Part shown: positions 46,751 through 57,090 of the stretch, piece after piece
Layout: each line of letters starts with the position of its first letter
Position numbering within the stretch: position 1 is the stretch's first letter
Assembly: GCA_037447655.1 (NCBI GenBank)
Contig: JBBHKE010001969.1
Coordinates: forward strand, 493,841 to 557,840
Length of the DNA: 64,000 nt
DNA from: Zygnema cylindricum
Lineage: Eukaryota > Streptophyta > Zygnematophyceae > Zygnematales > Zygnemataceae
Direction of reading: 5' to 3'
Notes under the pieces: generated by a model
Told to the model about the DNA's origin: nothing
The model's input: the letters and a program-made list of their open reading frames with translations, nothing else
Databases searched by the model: none
Made by a program: the position numbers and the translations under genes

Positions 46751-46795
46751 CTCTCCAACTTCTCAGTGACTGCGACAAGTTTGAGAGTTGGAGAG
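46751..46795. other. conserved LTR stem-loop (type example)
   Basis: CTCTCCAACTT pairs with AGTTGGAGAG across a loop containing CAGTGACTGCGACAAGT. Equivalents lie at 25,713, 31,097, 39,013 and 41,356, and in the solo LTRs near 20,070, 22,485, 24,320, 35,910 and 37,285. Confidence 0.75.
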
Positions 46796-47455
46796 AGAAG
46801 TTAGAGATAGACTGCCTCGACTTCTATATTTCTTTTCATACCTAGAAAATACTAATAAAACCATTAGTTTCTACACTATTGGCCAACATCTTAAGTAGTT
46901 TTATGCATGTAAAGTAGACTAGACGTAGGCTAATTTTGCTTAGGCATAGCGTAGCTCTTACTTAGCCTAATTTTCAGACTTAGAGAATTTAGCTTTTGGA
47001 CAAGAATTTTCTCTTGGCACTGGAGCTTTTCTCTTGCTCTCTCTCTCAGCGAGTGCCCATGCTTTCTCTTTCTTATTGCCAACTAGCTACAGTGGCTGGA
47101 TAGGTTAAAAATATTTGCCTTTGTTTTTGCCTCGTTTTTAATCCACACGGCTTCGGCCAAGTCCGGAAGGTTTCCCTCAAAACTTGTCTTTGTGGCGATT
47201 GGTGGAGTGGAGGCTTGAGGTGTGGCATCTTCTGTCATGCTGCGCCGTTCTCTAGACAGCTGGACGTTTTTCTTGCGTGTATTTATGTGTGTGGCATTTC
47301 TGTTTTCTTGGAAAAGTGTCATTTTTGCCTAAATCCGATTTTCTTCGTTTTGGTTAGAAGTGATTATTTTGCTTCGTTGCTTTCCTTTGAGATAACTCTT
47401 GTAAAGAATACGTGGAAGACCCGAGAGCCTAGTGGCTACCTCGCGGCTTAGTATT

Positions 47456-49211
47456 CTTGTCCAAAAGCTCATTTCCAAAAGACTTAGCCTTTCAAAAGCT
47501 TTAATTTTTCAAAAGCTTTTATCTGAATTAAATTATTAAAAATATCAAATTTATTTTATAAAGAAAAAAAATATCACCTTTCATTTCAGTTTTGGCTCTT
47601 AGTTTGGTCTCTTCTATTTCTTTCCAGTTTACATTTCATTTTCAGTTTTGCTTTGAAATAAAAATATTACAAAAATAATTAATTTTATAAATTTTATTTT
47701 ATAAATAATAAAAAAACATTTTGTTTTGTTCTTTTTCTTTCTTTCTTGCAATCCTTTCTTTCTATCTTGTTGCCACTCTATTTCTAGTCTGTAGATTTAG
47801 GTCTGATTTTGTGTCAGATTTTTAGGGTTAATCTGCGGAATTAGGGTTTGGCCGCAGATTTAGGGTTTGGGCTGCAGATTTAGGGTTTGGGCGGATTTAG
47901 GGTTTATTTTTTTTTGAATTCTTAACCCTAGGTCAGCATATTACCATTCCTTGGTCGCAGATTTTTGATTTTTGCAGCGTGGTATTAGGGTTTGGGAAAC
48001 CTTTTTGCCCAATTTTGCCGTACTTTGTGTTTTATTTTGAACTTTTCTCAATATTTCTTATCTTTCTTTCCTTTAGTGCAACTTTCTTTGCTCGCTAGTT
48101 GATGTTTGGTTTGTGGTGGATTTGATATTCTCTTTCTTTATCCTTTGCCAAATTTAATCATTCATAAAACCTAGCAAAGTAAAAATATATATTCATATAT
48201 ATTAGATTTGCACAAATTATAACATATAATTATCATTGCTTTTTAGTTAGGTATAACGTGGCATAGCGCTGATACGCATACCCTAGCAGGATACTAATTG
48301 CCAAGGTGTTTAGTGGTGGTCATGGGTACGATTATTCGCAACCGAGGCGGATCACGTTCTTGAGGACTCTGCAAAATCCGACTTCCTTCAACCAAGTCCG
48401 GTTCACTTTTGGTACCCACCAGAGTATAAAAGTTGTTTGTAAGTATTCCGATGCCTTTCGGGTGCAAGAGCGTCACGATATAGTGTGGACACTCGTGTAG
48501 ACGATCAATGTGGATCGGTTCTATTACGAACCTTTCTTTTTGAGCACTTGCATTTTCCTTGCTTTCCTTGCATGCTATCTGGCCATGAGTGGCCTTGAGT
48601 TTCCCTGTGACTATCTGGAGTGGATTTTCTTCCTAGATCTTGCCGTGGGTGGCACTATTTAGACAATTTTTTTTCTGTGCCGCTGTAGGTCTGCATCCAA
48701 AGGTGCCTGGATAGTTCTCTGTTTGCTTTTATAGATCTGGCCCTTCGGCCTTGCCCCATTGTTTGTAGGGTAGAAGTTTTGGTAATTCAACTTTTTGCTA
48801 GATCTAACCACCGGGTCTTAATAGAGACTTCGTGTGTTGACTTATCTTGTGTGGTTTGGCCTTCCATTTGAAGCACCTCGATTAGGCCGCATCGTGCTTT
48901 CATAGTCGTAATCGAGGGTTCTCTCTTCGTTTATGCCCACCGATTGGGTTAACTAACGTTATCAATCCGGATCTATCCGCATCGGGACAGTTTTCCGTCC
49001 ACTGCAGTTAGATCTTTCTAGTTTCTCCGAGTCTACGGACGTACCATCTTCGGTTGCGGTCCCTGAATCTCTGTTAGTCCGATCAGTATTGACCACAGTC
49101 TCCTTATTATCATCGGTTTCCTCTAGGTCATACCTGGATAGAACTTAAAGAGACTTTTCAAAGGAAATATTTTCCTATCCTCTCACATTTCAATTTCCGG
49201 TTAATCCAAAT
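47456..49211 (+). other. leader region of the gag-protease element
   Basis: About 1.75 kb between the 5' LTR and gag. It includes AAAAGCTT-rich DNA just after the LTR (complementary to AGCTTTTGGACAAGAA inside the LTR at about 46,991), a short GCAGATTTAGGGTTTGGG repeat at 47,815-47,910, and T-rich DNA. Small frames such as 48,306-48,500 have no known motif. Confidence 0.55.
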
Positions 49212-50290
49212 TTGGAACCACCAACGCATTCTTCCTTTGACGACATGGCTTCCTCTTCAGAGGGGGGCATGGGGAAGATGCAATTTTGCTTTTTGGGAAT
49301 GAAAGACACCATGTCTTTATCCCATTTTCATATGCTTTATGATACCGAAATGCATGACTTGACATTTCGTTATCAAGACCGATTTGACCTTAGGGTCGCA
49401 TTCTCTCTCCTCGGCCGATACCTTCGGGGTTCTGCTCTCACTTTATACACACAGAAGTATGAGAGTATCTGTCAAATGACAGAGCACTCTCCACCCTTTG
49501 CAGGACTTCCACCCGTTTCTGGCCAGGTAGAAATTCCCTACCAGACAGCTGTTTCAGCAGTATTCGACATTAATGGGGATGAGCTTTATCCAGCCATCCC
49601 CGAGATTCCTCTGTTGTATGATGTGGCTGCCCGTGCGTCTGTTCCAGCTAGACCGGGAGGATTAATTCTTTTACGTGACCCGCTATCAGTCATGTTCGAT
49701 CTTCTTCAGGAAAAATACCGGATGCAAAATCCAGATCAAGTTATGGAGTTGATGAACTTCAAACGTAGGCCGGGTGAGACTGTCCCTGCCTTACGAGATC
49801 GAATGGAAACCCTTCGAGAAGCATTACCGGACCTTATGTCCGATGCAGAGGCTGTCCAAAAATTCGTGAGACAGTTTCCTCCTCAATCAAAAATATTCAT
49901 TCAGACTCATCTGAATGAAACATACGGGCTGAAATTTACCTTTGAGCAAACGGCTGAATATGCGGTTAGGTATGAGATGCAACCGTCGTGGTGGGATGCT
50001 GATGAAAATCCCGAATCTCAAGGAAACCAATATGACCAATCCCCACCACCTCGAAGGAACCCGTGGCCTTCTAATAGGCCTCCAAAAACGTCGGCGATGG
50101 GAAATCCGCCATTTAATTTCGGAGACAGATTGTGTTTCCGATTTGACACACGGGGCACGATGCCCGCTTGTGCCCAAATAAGTCGGCCATATGCACCCAT
50201 TGTCAACAAAAAGGACATTTCGTCCACCGTTGTCATGTTAAGGACCCTAATTTTTCCTATCAGAAATTAGATTCAGAACGGTGGAATTCT
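49212..50290 (+). pseudogene. gag of non-autonomous LTR element (frameshifted zinc knuckles)
   Basis: An open frame of 352 codons begins MEPPTHSSFDDMASSSEGG. The retrotransposon gag core is clear: DPLSVMFDLLQEKYRMQNPD, FKRRPGETVPALRDRM and SDAEAVQKFVRQFPPQSK, ending in a Pro/Arg-rich linker. Near 50,155 the frame breaks: the knuckle CTHCQQKGHFVHRC (C-x2-C-x4-H-x4-C) at about 50,190-50,235 is in another frame, preceded by a second, damaged knuckle (CFRF where CxxC is expected). Downstream residues return to the first frame before the protease. Gag packages element RNA into particles. This copy would make a truncated product without zinc knuckles. Confidence 0.85.
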
Positions 50291-50336
50291 TGCCCGTTCT
50301 GCCAAGCCGGTCACTCATCCTTCCGAGACAGAGAAA

Positions 50337-51441
50337 GTGGCGACTCCGCCTAAGATCTCTCAAAGAGAGAGGGAAAAGGCCGAGTTACAAGTCATGATGG
50401 CCGCCATGATGAAAGAGCAATTCGTTGCCTTCATGGCCGAAATGAAACCCCAGTTCACGGTGATGGCATGGACAGTCGTCCACACGCCATCGTTGGTTGG
50501 TCGAATCCTCCGAGATTCCACTATCCAACAACGGGCAGCCACTTTCGATAAGGGATTCCCTAATCATAATCGGGACGGTAAATTAAAAAAATCCTGTATT
50601 CCAGTTTCTTTCGAGAAAGAATCTCTCTCTCCTCTACCAAACACAACTTCCTCTATTGTGGCGGAAGCTTTCACCATTCTCGATAGTACCATACATGATG
50701 CTCATCGAGTCAAGGAACCGCTAAGCATCCTTTCTGCCATGATTGATGAGGCCCCCAGGGGCTCTCCCTTTCCTAATGAGGTTCCCAAAGCCTCTCCCCT
50801 TGTTGATGAGTTCGCTGCAGCCGCCGCTTTGAGGGCGTTGCAGCTGAACCGTAGTCTTTCAGTTATTCAGCAGGTTACTGCGGATGAGCGCCGTGACCTT
50901 GATCCTCACATCAGTTTCCTGGACAATTCTCGAAAGTCCTTCTCCGTTAATGGTGTTGCTCCTTCTCTCCCTCTCATCGACACCGGAGCCAAACCCGTGA
51001 TCCTTGGATCCGAATTTGCGCTCAAGCTTGGTCTGACAGCAAACAAGCTCCAAGCCACGTCTGCTCGGCTTCTTACTTAGCCGGTACCACGGAGCCGGTG
51101 CTTAGAATTACCAAGGACCCGCTTGTCTTTCGATTTCACAACGGAACCGAGAGTGAGTCTGTGGAGGTTCTGTTCCAGCATTGGTCACTAAATCCAACAA
51201 CTACGAATGCTTAGTGGGACAGGATGTTATCTTCCGAATCGGTGGGGGAGTAGATATGCATGATCAGTCCTTCTCCTACCGTCCCTCTAATTTTTCGGGA
51301 CGCAAAATCTGCCTCCCTCTTGTCTCGGCTCGTAAACCATTGCCCACCATAGCACATTTGGCTTTCGCTCTCCCTGCTTTTTCCATTATCGATCTAGGGA
51401 AGACAATGGCGACTCACTTTTCTCAAAAAACATCCTTCTAG
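50337..51441 (+). pseudogene. retropepsin-like protease of the gag-protease element
   Basis: The first frame (to 51,080) has a helical Met-rich linker and then the aspartic protease active site PLIDTGAKPVILGSEF (D-T-G), followed by LGLTANKL. A TAG closes it at 51,080, but the continuation LAGTTEPVLRITKDPLVF is in another frame, and ALVTKSNNYECLVGQDVIF, the usual C-terminal protease strand with LVGxDV, is in a third (51,181 on). So at least two indels have hit the domain. No RT motif follows up to the 3' LTR. Confidence 0.8.
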
Positions 51442-51937
51442 GTACCCCACTGTTGCGAGATAGTTTAAGTGAGCCTGATTTTCTCTTCGACTCGCGTCAT
51501 CTCTTGGATACTGTCGACCCGAGGTCTTTCCACACATTCTCCATGTCGTTGATAGTGATACTAATGAATGTTGAGTTTGCAGAGGGTTTATACATGTACA
51601 GGTGGCGATCAAGGGTTCCACAGGGAGTGCCTCTCTCCTCCATTATCTTTCAACCTGGCTGACCATTGCTGCCTCCATATTTGTTCCAGGCCCTCAGCTG
51701 TGTTTACCAGCTCCTCTACAAGCTAAGGAGCTCGGGGGGGGAATTATTGGGTCCACTTCACTCTAGGGGAGTATTCTTCCCCCTTTTCTCTTTGGGTCAT
51801 TTTCACCTTTATACCTTTTCATGGTGTATTTATTTTTTGTCTTTTCATATTTATGTCCGTTTTTATATATGTGTGTGAGCATGACTTTGCTGGTTGTGAT
51901 GCATGTTTGCTTGCTTACCTCTCATGCACGACAACTG

Positions 51938-53242
51938 TCATGCCGCATCGTGTCGATTGCTCGCGCGCACGATATCATGCCGGCACGCGCGATGATCGGC
52001 GCGTGCGCACGATATGATGCACGCACGCGCGCTATTTCTTATGCACGCGTGGTATTTCTCGCGCGCGCGCAGTATTTCTCATGCACGCGGGGTAATTCTC
52101 ACGCGCGCGCAGTATTTCTCATGCACGCGCGGTTTTTTGCATGCACGCGCGGTATTCCGCATGCACGCACGGTTTTCGGCACGCGCGCGCAATTTTACGC
52201 ATGCACGCGCGATTTCATGCATGCACGCACGATTTAATGCATGCACGAACGATTTTCGCACGCATATATAAGTTTCGTTCGTACGTGCGATTTAATTCCG
52301 ATTTATATTTTCAGTTTTCGTTGGAAGGTACTAATTGCGTGCGATATGTTTCATTTCGTGCGTAGGTACACGATTTTCAAAGTTTGGACGCGAAACATCG
52401 TTTAAGCAACGTGACACGATTTCGAGTATTTCGTGCTAGACCTTTTATTTCGTGCGGTATGGTTCGATTAGTGCGTATGCGCGCGATTTCGAAGTATTGA
52501 CGTGGAGTATCGTTTGGAGCGAATCGCGATTCCCGGGCGACGCTTCGATATATCATATTTATTTAAGTCGCGAACCCATGTAGGTTCGCGCACACATGTA
52601 GTTAGGGAGGGTTTTTACCCTCAGACGGTGGATTTTGTCAGGCGTACGGCAAACGATGTTGGTCGCCTATTGGCCAACATCATAAGTAATTTCATGCATG
52701 TAAAGTAGACTAGACGTAGGCTAATTTTTCTTAGGCCTAGCGTAGCTCTTACTTAAATTCTCACACTTAGAGAAATAAGCTTTTGAACAAGAATTTTCTC
52801 TTGGCAGCGGAGCTTTTCTCTTGCTCTCTCTCTCACCGATTGCCTATGCTTTCTCTTTCTTATTGCCAGCTAGCTACAGTGGTTGGATAGGATAAGAATA
52901 TTTGCCTTTGTTTCTGCCTCGTTTTTAATCCACACGGCTTCGGCCAAGTCCGGAAGGTTTCCCTCCAAACTTGTCTTTGTGGCGATTGGTGGAGTGGAGG
53001 CTTGAGGTGTGGCATCTTCTGTCAAGGTGCGCCGTTCTCCGGACAGCTGGACGGTTTGCTTGCGTGTATTTATGTGTGTGGCATTTTGATTTTCTTGGAA
53101 AAGTGTCATTTTTGCCTTAATCCGATTTTCTTCGTTTTGGTTGGAAGTGATTATTTTGCTTCGTTGCTTTCCTTTGAGATAACTCTTGTAAAGAATACGT
53201 GGAAGACCCAAGAGCCTTGTGGCTACCTCGCGGCTTAGTATT
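51938..53242 (+). repeat. 3' LTR of the gag-protease element
   Basis: Starts TGTCATGCCGCATCG and ends CGCGGCTTAGTATT, parallel to the split 5' LTR, including the uninterrupted target CGCCTATTGGCCAAC that shows where copia element 3 went in. Longer than the 5' LTR mainly because its CG-rich tandem array is larger. Confidence 0.85.
51958..52262 (+). repeat. CG-rich tandem repeat in 3' LTR
   Basis: About twelve units of 22-26 bp related to ATGCACGCGCGGTATTTCTC, expanded relative to the 5' LTR. Strongly alternating purine-pyrimidine. Confidence 0.88.
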
Positions 53243-53248
53243 AGACTT

Positions 53249-53473
53249 ATTGGGTCCACTTCACTCTAGGGGAGTATTCTTCCCCTTCTCTCTTTCCACT
53301 TCACTCTATAGGAGTATTCTTCCCTTCTCTCTTTGGGTCATTTTCACTTTTATTCCTTCTCATGGTGTATAAATTTTTGACTTTTCATATTTATTTTCGT
53401 TGTTGTATGTGTTTGTGAGCATGAATTGGCTGATTTTGATGCATGTTCGCTTGCTTGTCTCTCATGCACGACA
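53249..53473 (+). repeat. second copy of the element's 3' internal tail
   Basis: ATTGGGTCCACTTCACTC to CATGCACGACAAC, a copy of 51,744-51,937, so the 3' LTR is bracketed by direct copies of the sequence that should only precede it. It includes its own 40-bp tandem duplication (GGGGAGTATTCTTCC / ATAGGAGTATTCTTCC). Confidence 0.75.
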
Positions 53474-53629
53474 ACCACATGAAAAGAACAAAGAATACAA
53501 AATGAATAGCCAAACAAAGTTACAAACAAGAGAACCACATGCCTAAATCGAGGGAAATGTGCATATATGAAAACTGTTCATGCACATCATAGTCATAGTT
53601 TAACTGTTTTGTATTGACTATGTCCGGAA

Positions 53630-55105
53630 GCACTTCTTTTCCCCCAAACTTCATCTCCCTTAGATGGCATTCGTGTGCTGGGTTGTCCCCTTGGTTCGGA
53701 TACTTTCGTGACAGAATTTCTTGATGATGCTCTAAAGACAGATCTAGCCAACGTGGATGACTTTCCTCACCTTCCTGATCCCCAAGTGGCTTTTGTTATG
53801 TTAACCAGGTGTTTCCCCCACTACCCTTCTTACCTTACTTGTACTTCGCCTTTCACCCCGACGTTTGTCTCCTCTCTCTCCGCCTTTGATGATCACTTGA
53901 TGGATGTTTTCCACACTTTGATAGGTCGTGGGGAATTCGATTGTGTCTCTGGGCCTAAGCATTCAAGCATCCTTCCCTGTCTCTGGGGGGGCTGGGTCGA
54001 TTATAGATTGCCCGTGTTGCTCCCGCTGCATATTTGGGAAGTGGGTGCCTTATTGCCTCCACTCTTGTTTCTCGCTTCTTGGTCGGGGACACGCCCGTTC
54101 TCGTCACTACGGTTCTTCGAGTTTACAACAGACGGTGTGTTCTTCTTCCAGCAGTTTCCGTTGGACGCGTCATGTTCTCTTCCTATTCATGCCTTGGTGG
54201 ATGCGTTGCCTTTTCCACCCTTGTTACGAAATCCGTTGAGTGTGTCCAAGAATCGATTTCCGATCGGGTTGTCGCTGCCATTAAATCAGAGCTTTTTGAG
54301 GCGCTTCCCTCTTATTCTTTGCACGCCTGTATTCTCTCTTGTGGTGGCCCAAGTTCTGGGTCTTGGCTATTCGCAACTCCTATTTTGTCCACTCTTCGAT
54401 TCTCACTTGCTTAGTTCACTACCGCCCTCCAGTTTTTCCTTGGCCTCCCCTATCCTCCTTTACTTGGCTCTCTTGTTTGTGCGTGTGGTCGTATCTTGGG
54501 GCCCGATGGTGTCCATTTGCTTCGTTGCTCCCATGGGGGAGAATTGATCCACGCGCACGACACTATTCATGACGCCGTTGCGTCTATCGCTTTGTACGGG
54601 GGATTTTCTGTGCGTCAAGAGGTTTCTCATATCATTCCCTCACTCCGGATCGATGCTGTTTTGCTCGATGGTGCCCGTTGCATCTTCGGTGATATTGTTT
54701 TGGCGAACCCTACTCCGGCTACAGTTGTTGGTCAGGCGGCTCGACATGTTGGGGTGGCAGAGCGTGATGCCGCTAAGGCGAAGAAGCTTGATTATGCCCA
54801 TCAGGACCCTATGGATGACTTTATTCTGATGGCGGTCGAGATCTTTGGTTGTTTGGGTGTTGCACTGGACAAGTTTCTCCGTATTTGTGCTCGGCGTGCT
54901 TTCGAGCGACGAGGACCTGGGAGCCCTCTTTTTTCGGTACTTACTTCTTTTTATCGTCAACGTTTATCTGTGGATTTACATCGAGTTCAAGCTTCTATTC
55001 TCCTTCGGCCGGCTATGGCGGTTATGGATCGTCGACGTGTTCCGGAACTCCCTCAACGTTCTCCCCTGGGTTGGGGGGACTTACGGGGTTGCTTTTAGTA
55101 GATAT
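53630..55105 (+). pseudogene. 5'-truncated LINE: ORF2 C-terminal region
   Basis: The reading starts within the post-RT region: DGIRVLGCPLGSDTF, FPHLPDPQVAFVMLTRCFPH and FDDHLMDVFHTLIG are typical of LINE ORF2 thumb/connection segments. After a frame change near 53,940-54,030 it continues as FLVGDTPVLVTTVLRVYNRR, an in-frame stop at about 54,415, then a C-terminal Cys-His motif (CACGRILGPDGVHLLRC) and a block with RIDAVLLDG and FGDIVLANPTPATVVGQ. The reverse transcriptase core with its FADD-type box is absent, so this is a 5'-truncated insertion. The order CxC-HxxxC then D-x-D-like strands resembles a nuclease-like C-terminal domain, which is only a suggestion. Confidence 0.75.
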
Positions 55106-56420
55106 TTAATTAAGTTGGGGTTGGGCTTGTAGTTTTGCTTTTGTTTGTTGCTGTGCTTCTCATTTTGGGTTTGGGTGCTTTATTTTACTTGCCATCTTTA
55201 TGTTTTCACGTTGCTTTCTTTGTTTTTTTTATTGCCCTACTTGTAGTTTTTCAGTTTTTGCCTTCCCGCCCCTTTTGTACCCTCGGACTCGGATAGTTTA
55301 CCATCGTGCTTTTTATTTTATCTTGTGTGTTTTGTATGCATTTTTACTATAAATACACAGTACAAAAACGGGTAAATAGTGAGTATTCAAACATCAGAAC
55401 AGTCATTCACTTAAATCTATAAACACGTTTACAAAAACAAAATATTGTTTTTTGCAAAGTAGTAACACTAAATGTAAAACAATCAAAAGTACACCAGTAT
55501 AGAGACGGTCATAGTAGAAAATGGATGTAGAGCAGACAAAAATAGACCAATTCCTTGCACAGTCATAAAAATAAAAAAAATGTGCAATAAAAGAAGACAC
55601 TACACCGCTCATCGCTATTAGTGTTAAAGATTTTTCCGCCTCTTAAAACATCTTTTCTTCGTGCATATTTGCCAGGTTGTCAATCAGATTTTTTGCTATT
55701 GGAAGGCAAAAATTCCACCTTCCTCTTAGCTCATCTTATTGTCAATCCAACAAGTGTGCACGAAGGAAGAATATTTCGAGTTGTGAAAAACGACTTTAAC
55801 ACCATTAACGATTAGTGGTGTACTCTCCATAGAGTGGTTTATTAGGAGTTTGAGGCCTTTTATGGTTTAAAAAATGGATCTAAAACAAACGAAATTACAC
55901 CGATCTCCTCACTAATATCAACAAGAAGATGTAAAAAGAACAAAAAAAACATTATTTCCATGCAGACACGACATAAAATTGGATGTAGAACAAAAAATAT
56001 ATTTTGTAAAACAAAAAAAAAAATGTACAACAAACAAAAATAGAGCCGTCGCCTTTATACAAGCCGTTTACAATGTAAACAGGCCAAAAAATGTCAGGTC
56101 ACAAATGAGCACACGACTGTACAAAACTACAATCTCTTCAGAGACCTATAATCCACTCTAAAAATGGTGTACCCAAACTCCCTTTTACGTCGACCTAAAT
56201 AAAAGCCGTCAAAAATCAACTGATAACTGTACGGAAAACAGTTAGCAGAAACTGAAACTGTGCGTTCAGATTATCCTTCAAAACAAGGATAAGAAAAAGG
56301 ATAACAAAAAAATAAGAAAAAACAAAACCCACTACTTTCCCTCTTTCAGAGGGCGAAGGATAAATCCCAACTAGAAAGTTTAAAAGAAAACCAAAAAGAA
56401 CCACTTGCAAATCCTTTCCT
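55106..56420. other. unassigned sequence, one family E repeat
   Basis: T-rich LINE 3' flank to about 55,320, then AT-rich DNA. A family E repeat starts at about 55,609 (ATCGCTATTAGTGTTAAAG) and runs to about 55,815. No host exon was found. Confidence 0.45.
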
Positions 56421-57070
56421 CTCCCTCTCCTACCTCTCCCTCTCGTCCCTCTCTCTCCTCTCCTCTCCTCTCCCTTCTCTCCGAGCTAGAAAGAAGCTCT
56501 TCAAAAAGTGGTCGAGGGAGTTTTCTTAATTAACAAAAATGGAAGTTTTTTTTCGCCGGTTTTGTTAAAACTTCGGCAATCGCAATAGCTGTACAACGAG
56601 ACGAAAAAATGAACCCTCGAAAAATTGTAAAAAGGATATGAAACCTTTTCTTCTGTCCCATTTCCACAAACATTTTATGCCTTTATCCCTTTCTCTCTCT
56701 CTCTATCTCTTTCTCTACCTCCTCTCTCTCTCTCCGTTCCCCCCTCTCTCTTTCTCTTTCTCTTTCTCTCTCTTTCTCACACCTTGGGTCCCATTCTAGA
56801 CAAAAAACAAATGCTTTTCACTCTCCTCCCACTCCCTCTCCCTCTCCCTCTCCCTCTCTTTCTATCTCTCAGTATCTCACCATCAGTTATGCTGCATCAG
56901 TTCTCTGTCTCTCCCTCTCACTTACCCTCTCCCTCCCTCTCACCACCAGTTCTGCTTTCTCCCCCTCTCCCTCACCCTCTCCTTTCCCCTCTCTCCCTCT
57001 CTCCCTCCCTTTCTCCCTCTCTCTTTCTCTCTCGTCCTCTCCCTCTCTCCCTCTCCCTCTCTACCTCACC
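56420..57070 (+). repeat. CT-rich microsatellite tracts 3' of the beta-amylase fragment
   Basis: CTCTCC/CTCCCT tracts at about 56,420-56,470, 56,690-56,780 and 56,820-57,065, ending some 25 bp from the beta-amylase stop codon. Pro/Ser/Leu-rich frames across them are artefacts. Confidence 0.85.
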
Positions 57071-57090
57071 ATCAGCTCCGCTGCGGCTGC

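Larger units (their letters stand above)
40430..46875 (-). mobile_element. Ty1/copia retrotransposon 3, structurally complete
   Basis: Two 1,051-bp LTRs (40,430-41,480 and 45,825-46,875), TGAAACTCTGAG to TTTCTACA, flanked by a perfect CTATT duplication (40,425-40,429 and 46,876-46,880). The internal domain (41,481-45,824) is gag-pol on the minus strand, ending at a stop codon that abuts the polypurine tract AAATAAGGGGAG. The sequence after the 5' LTR is GGTTATGGGCCCACC, which is not the usual initiator-Met primer site. It is inserted in the 5' LTR of the gag-protease element, so it is the younger of the two. Confidence 0.95.
39844..53242 (+). mobile_element. non-autonomous gag-protease LTR retrotransposon, split by copia element 3
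   Basis: 5' LTR 39,844-40,429 continuing at 46,881-47,455; internal region 47,456-51,937; 3' LTR 51,938-53,242. LTRs start TGTCATGCC and end CGCGGCTTAGTATT. The internal region has a long leader, gag with zinc knuckles and an aspartic protease, but no reverse transcriptase, RNase H or integrase. No convincing target duplication was found. A G-run (GCTCGGGGGGGG, about 51,730) upstream of the 3' LTR may be the polypurine tract. Confidence 0.75.
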
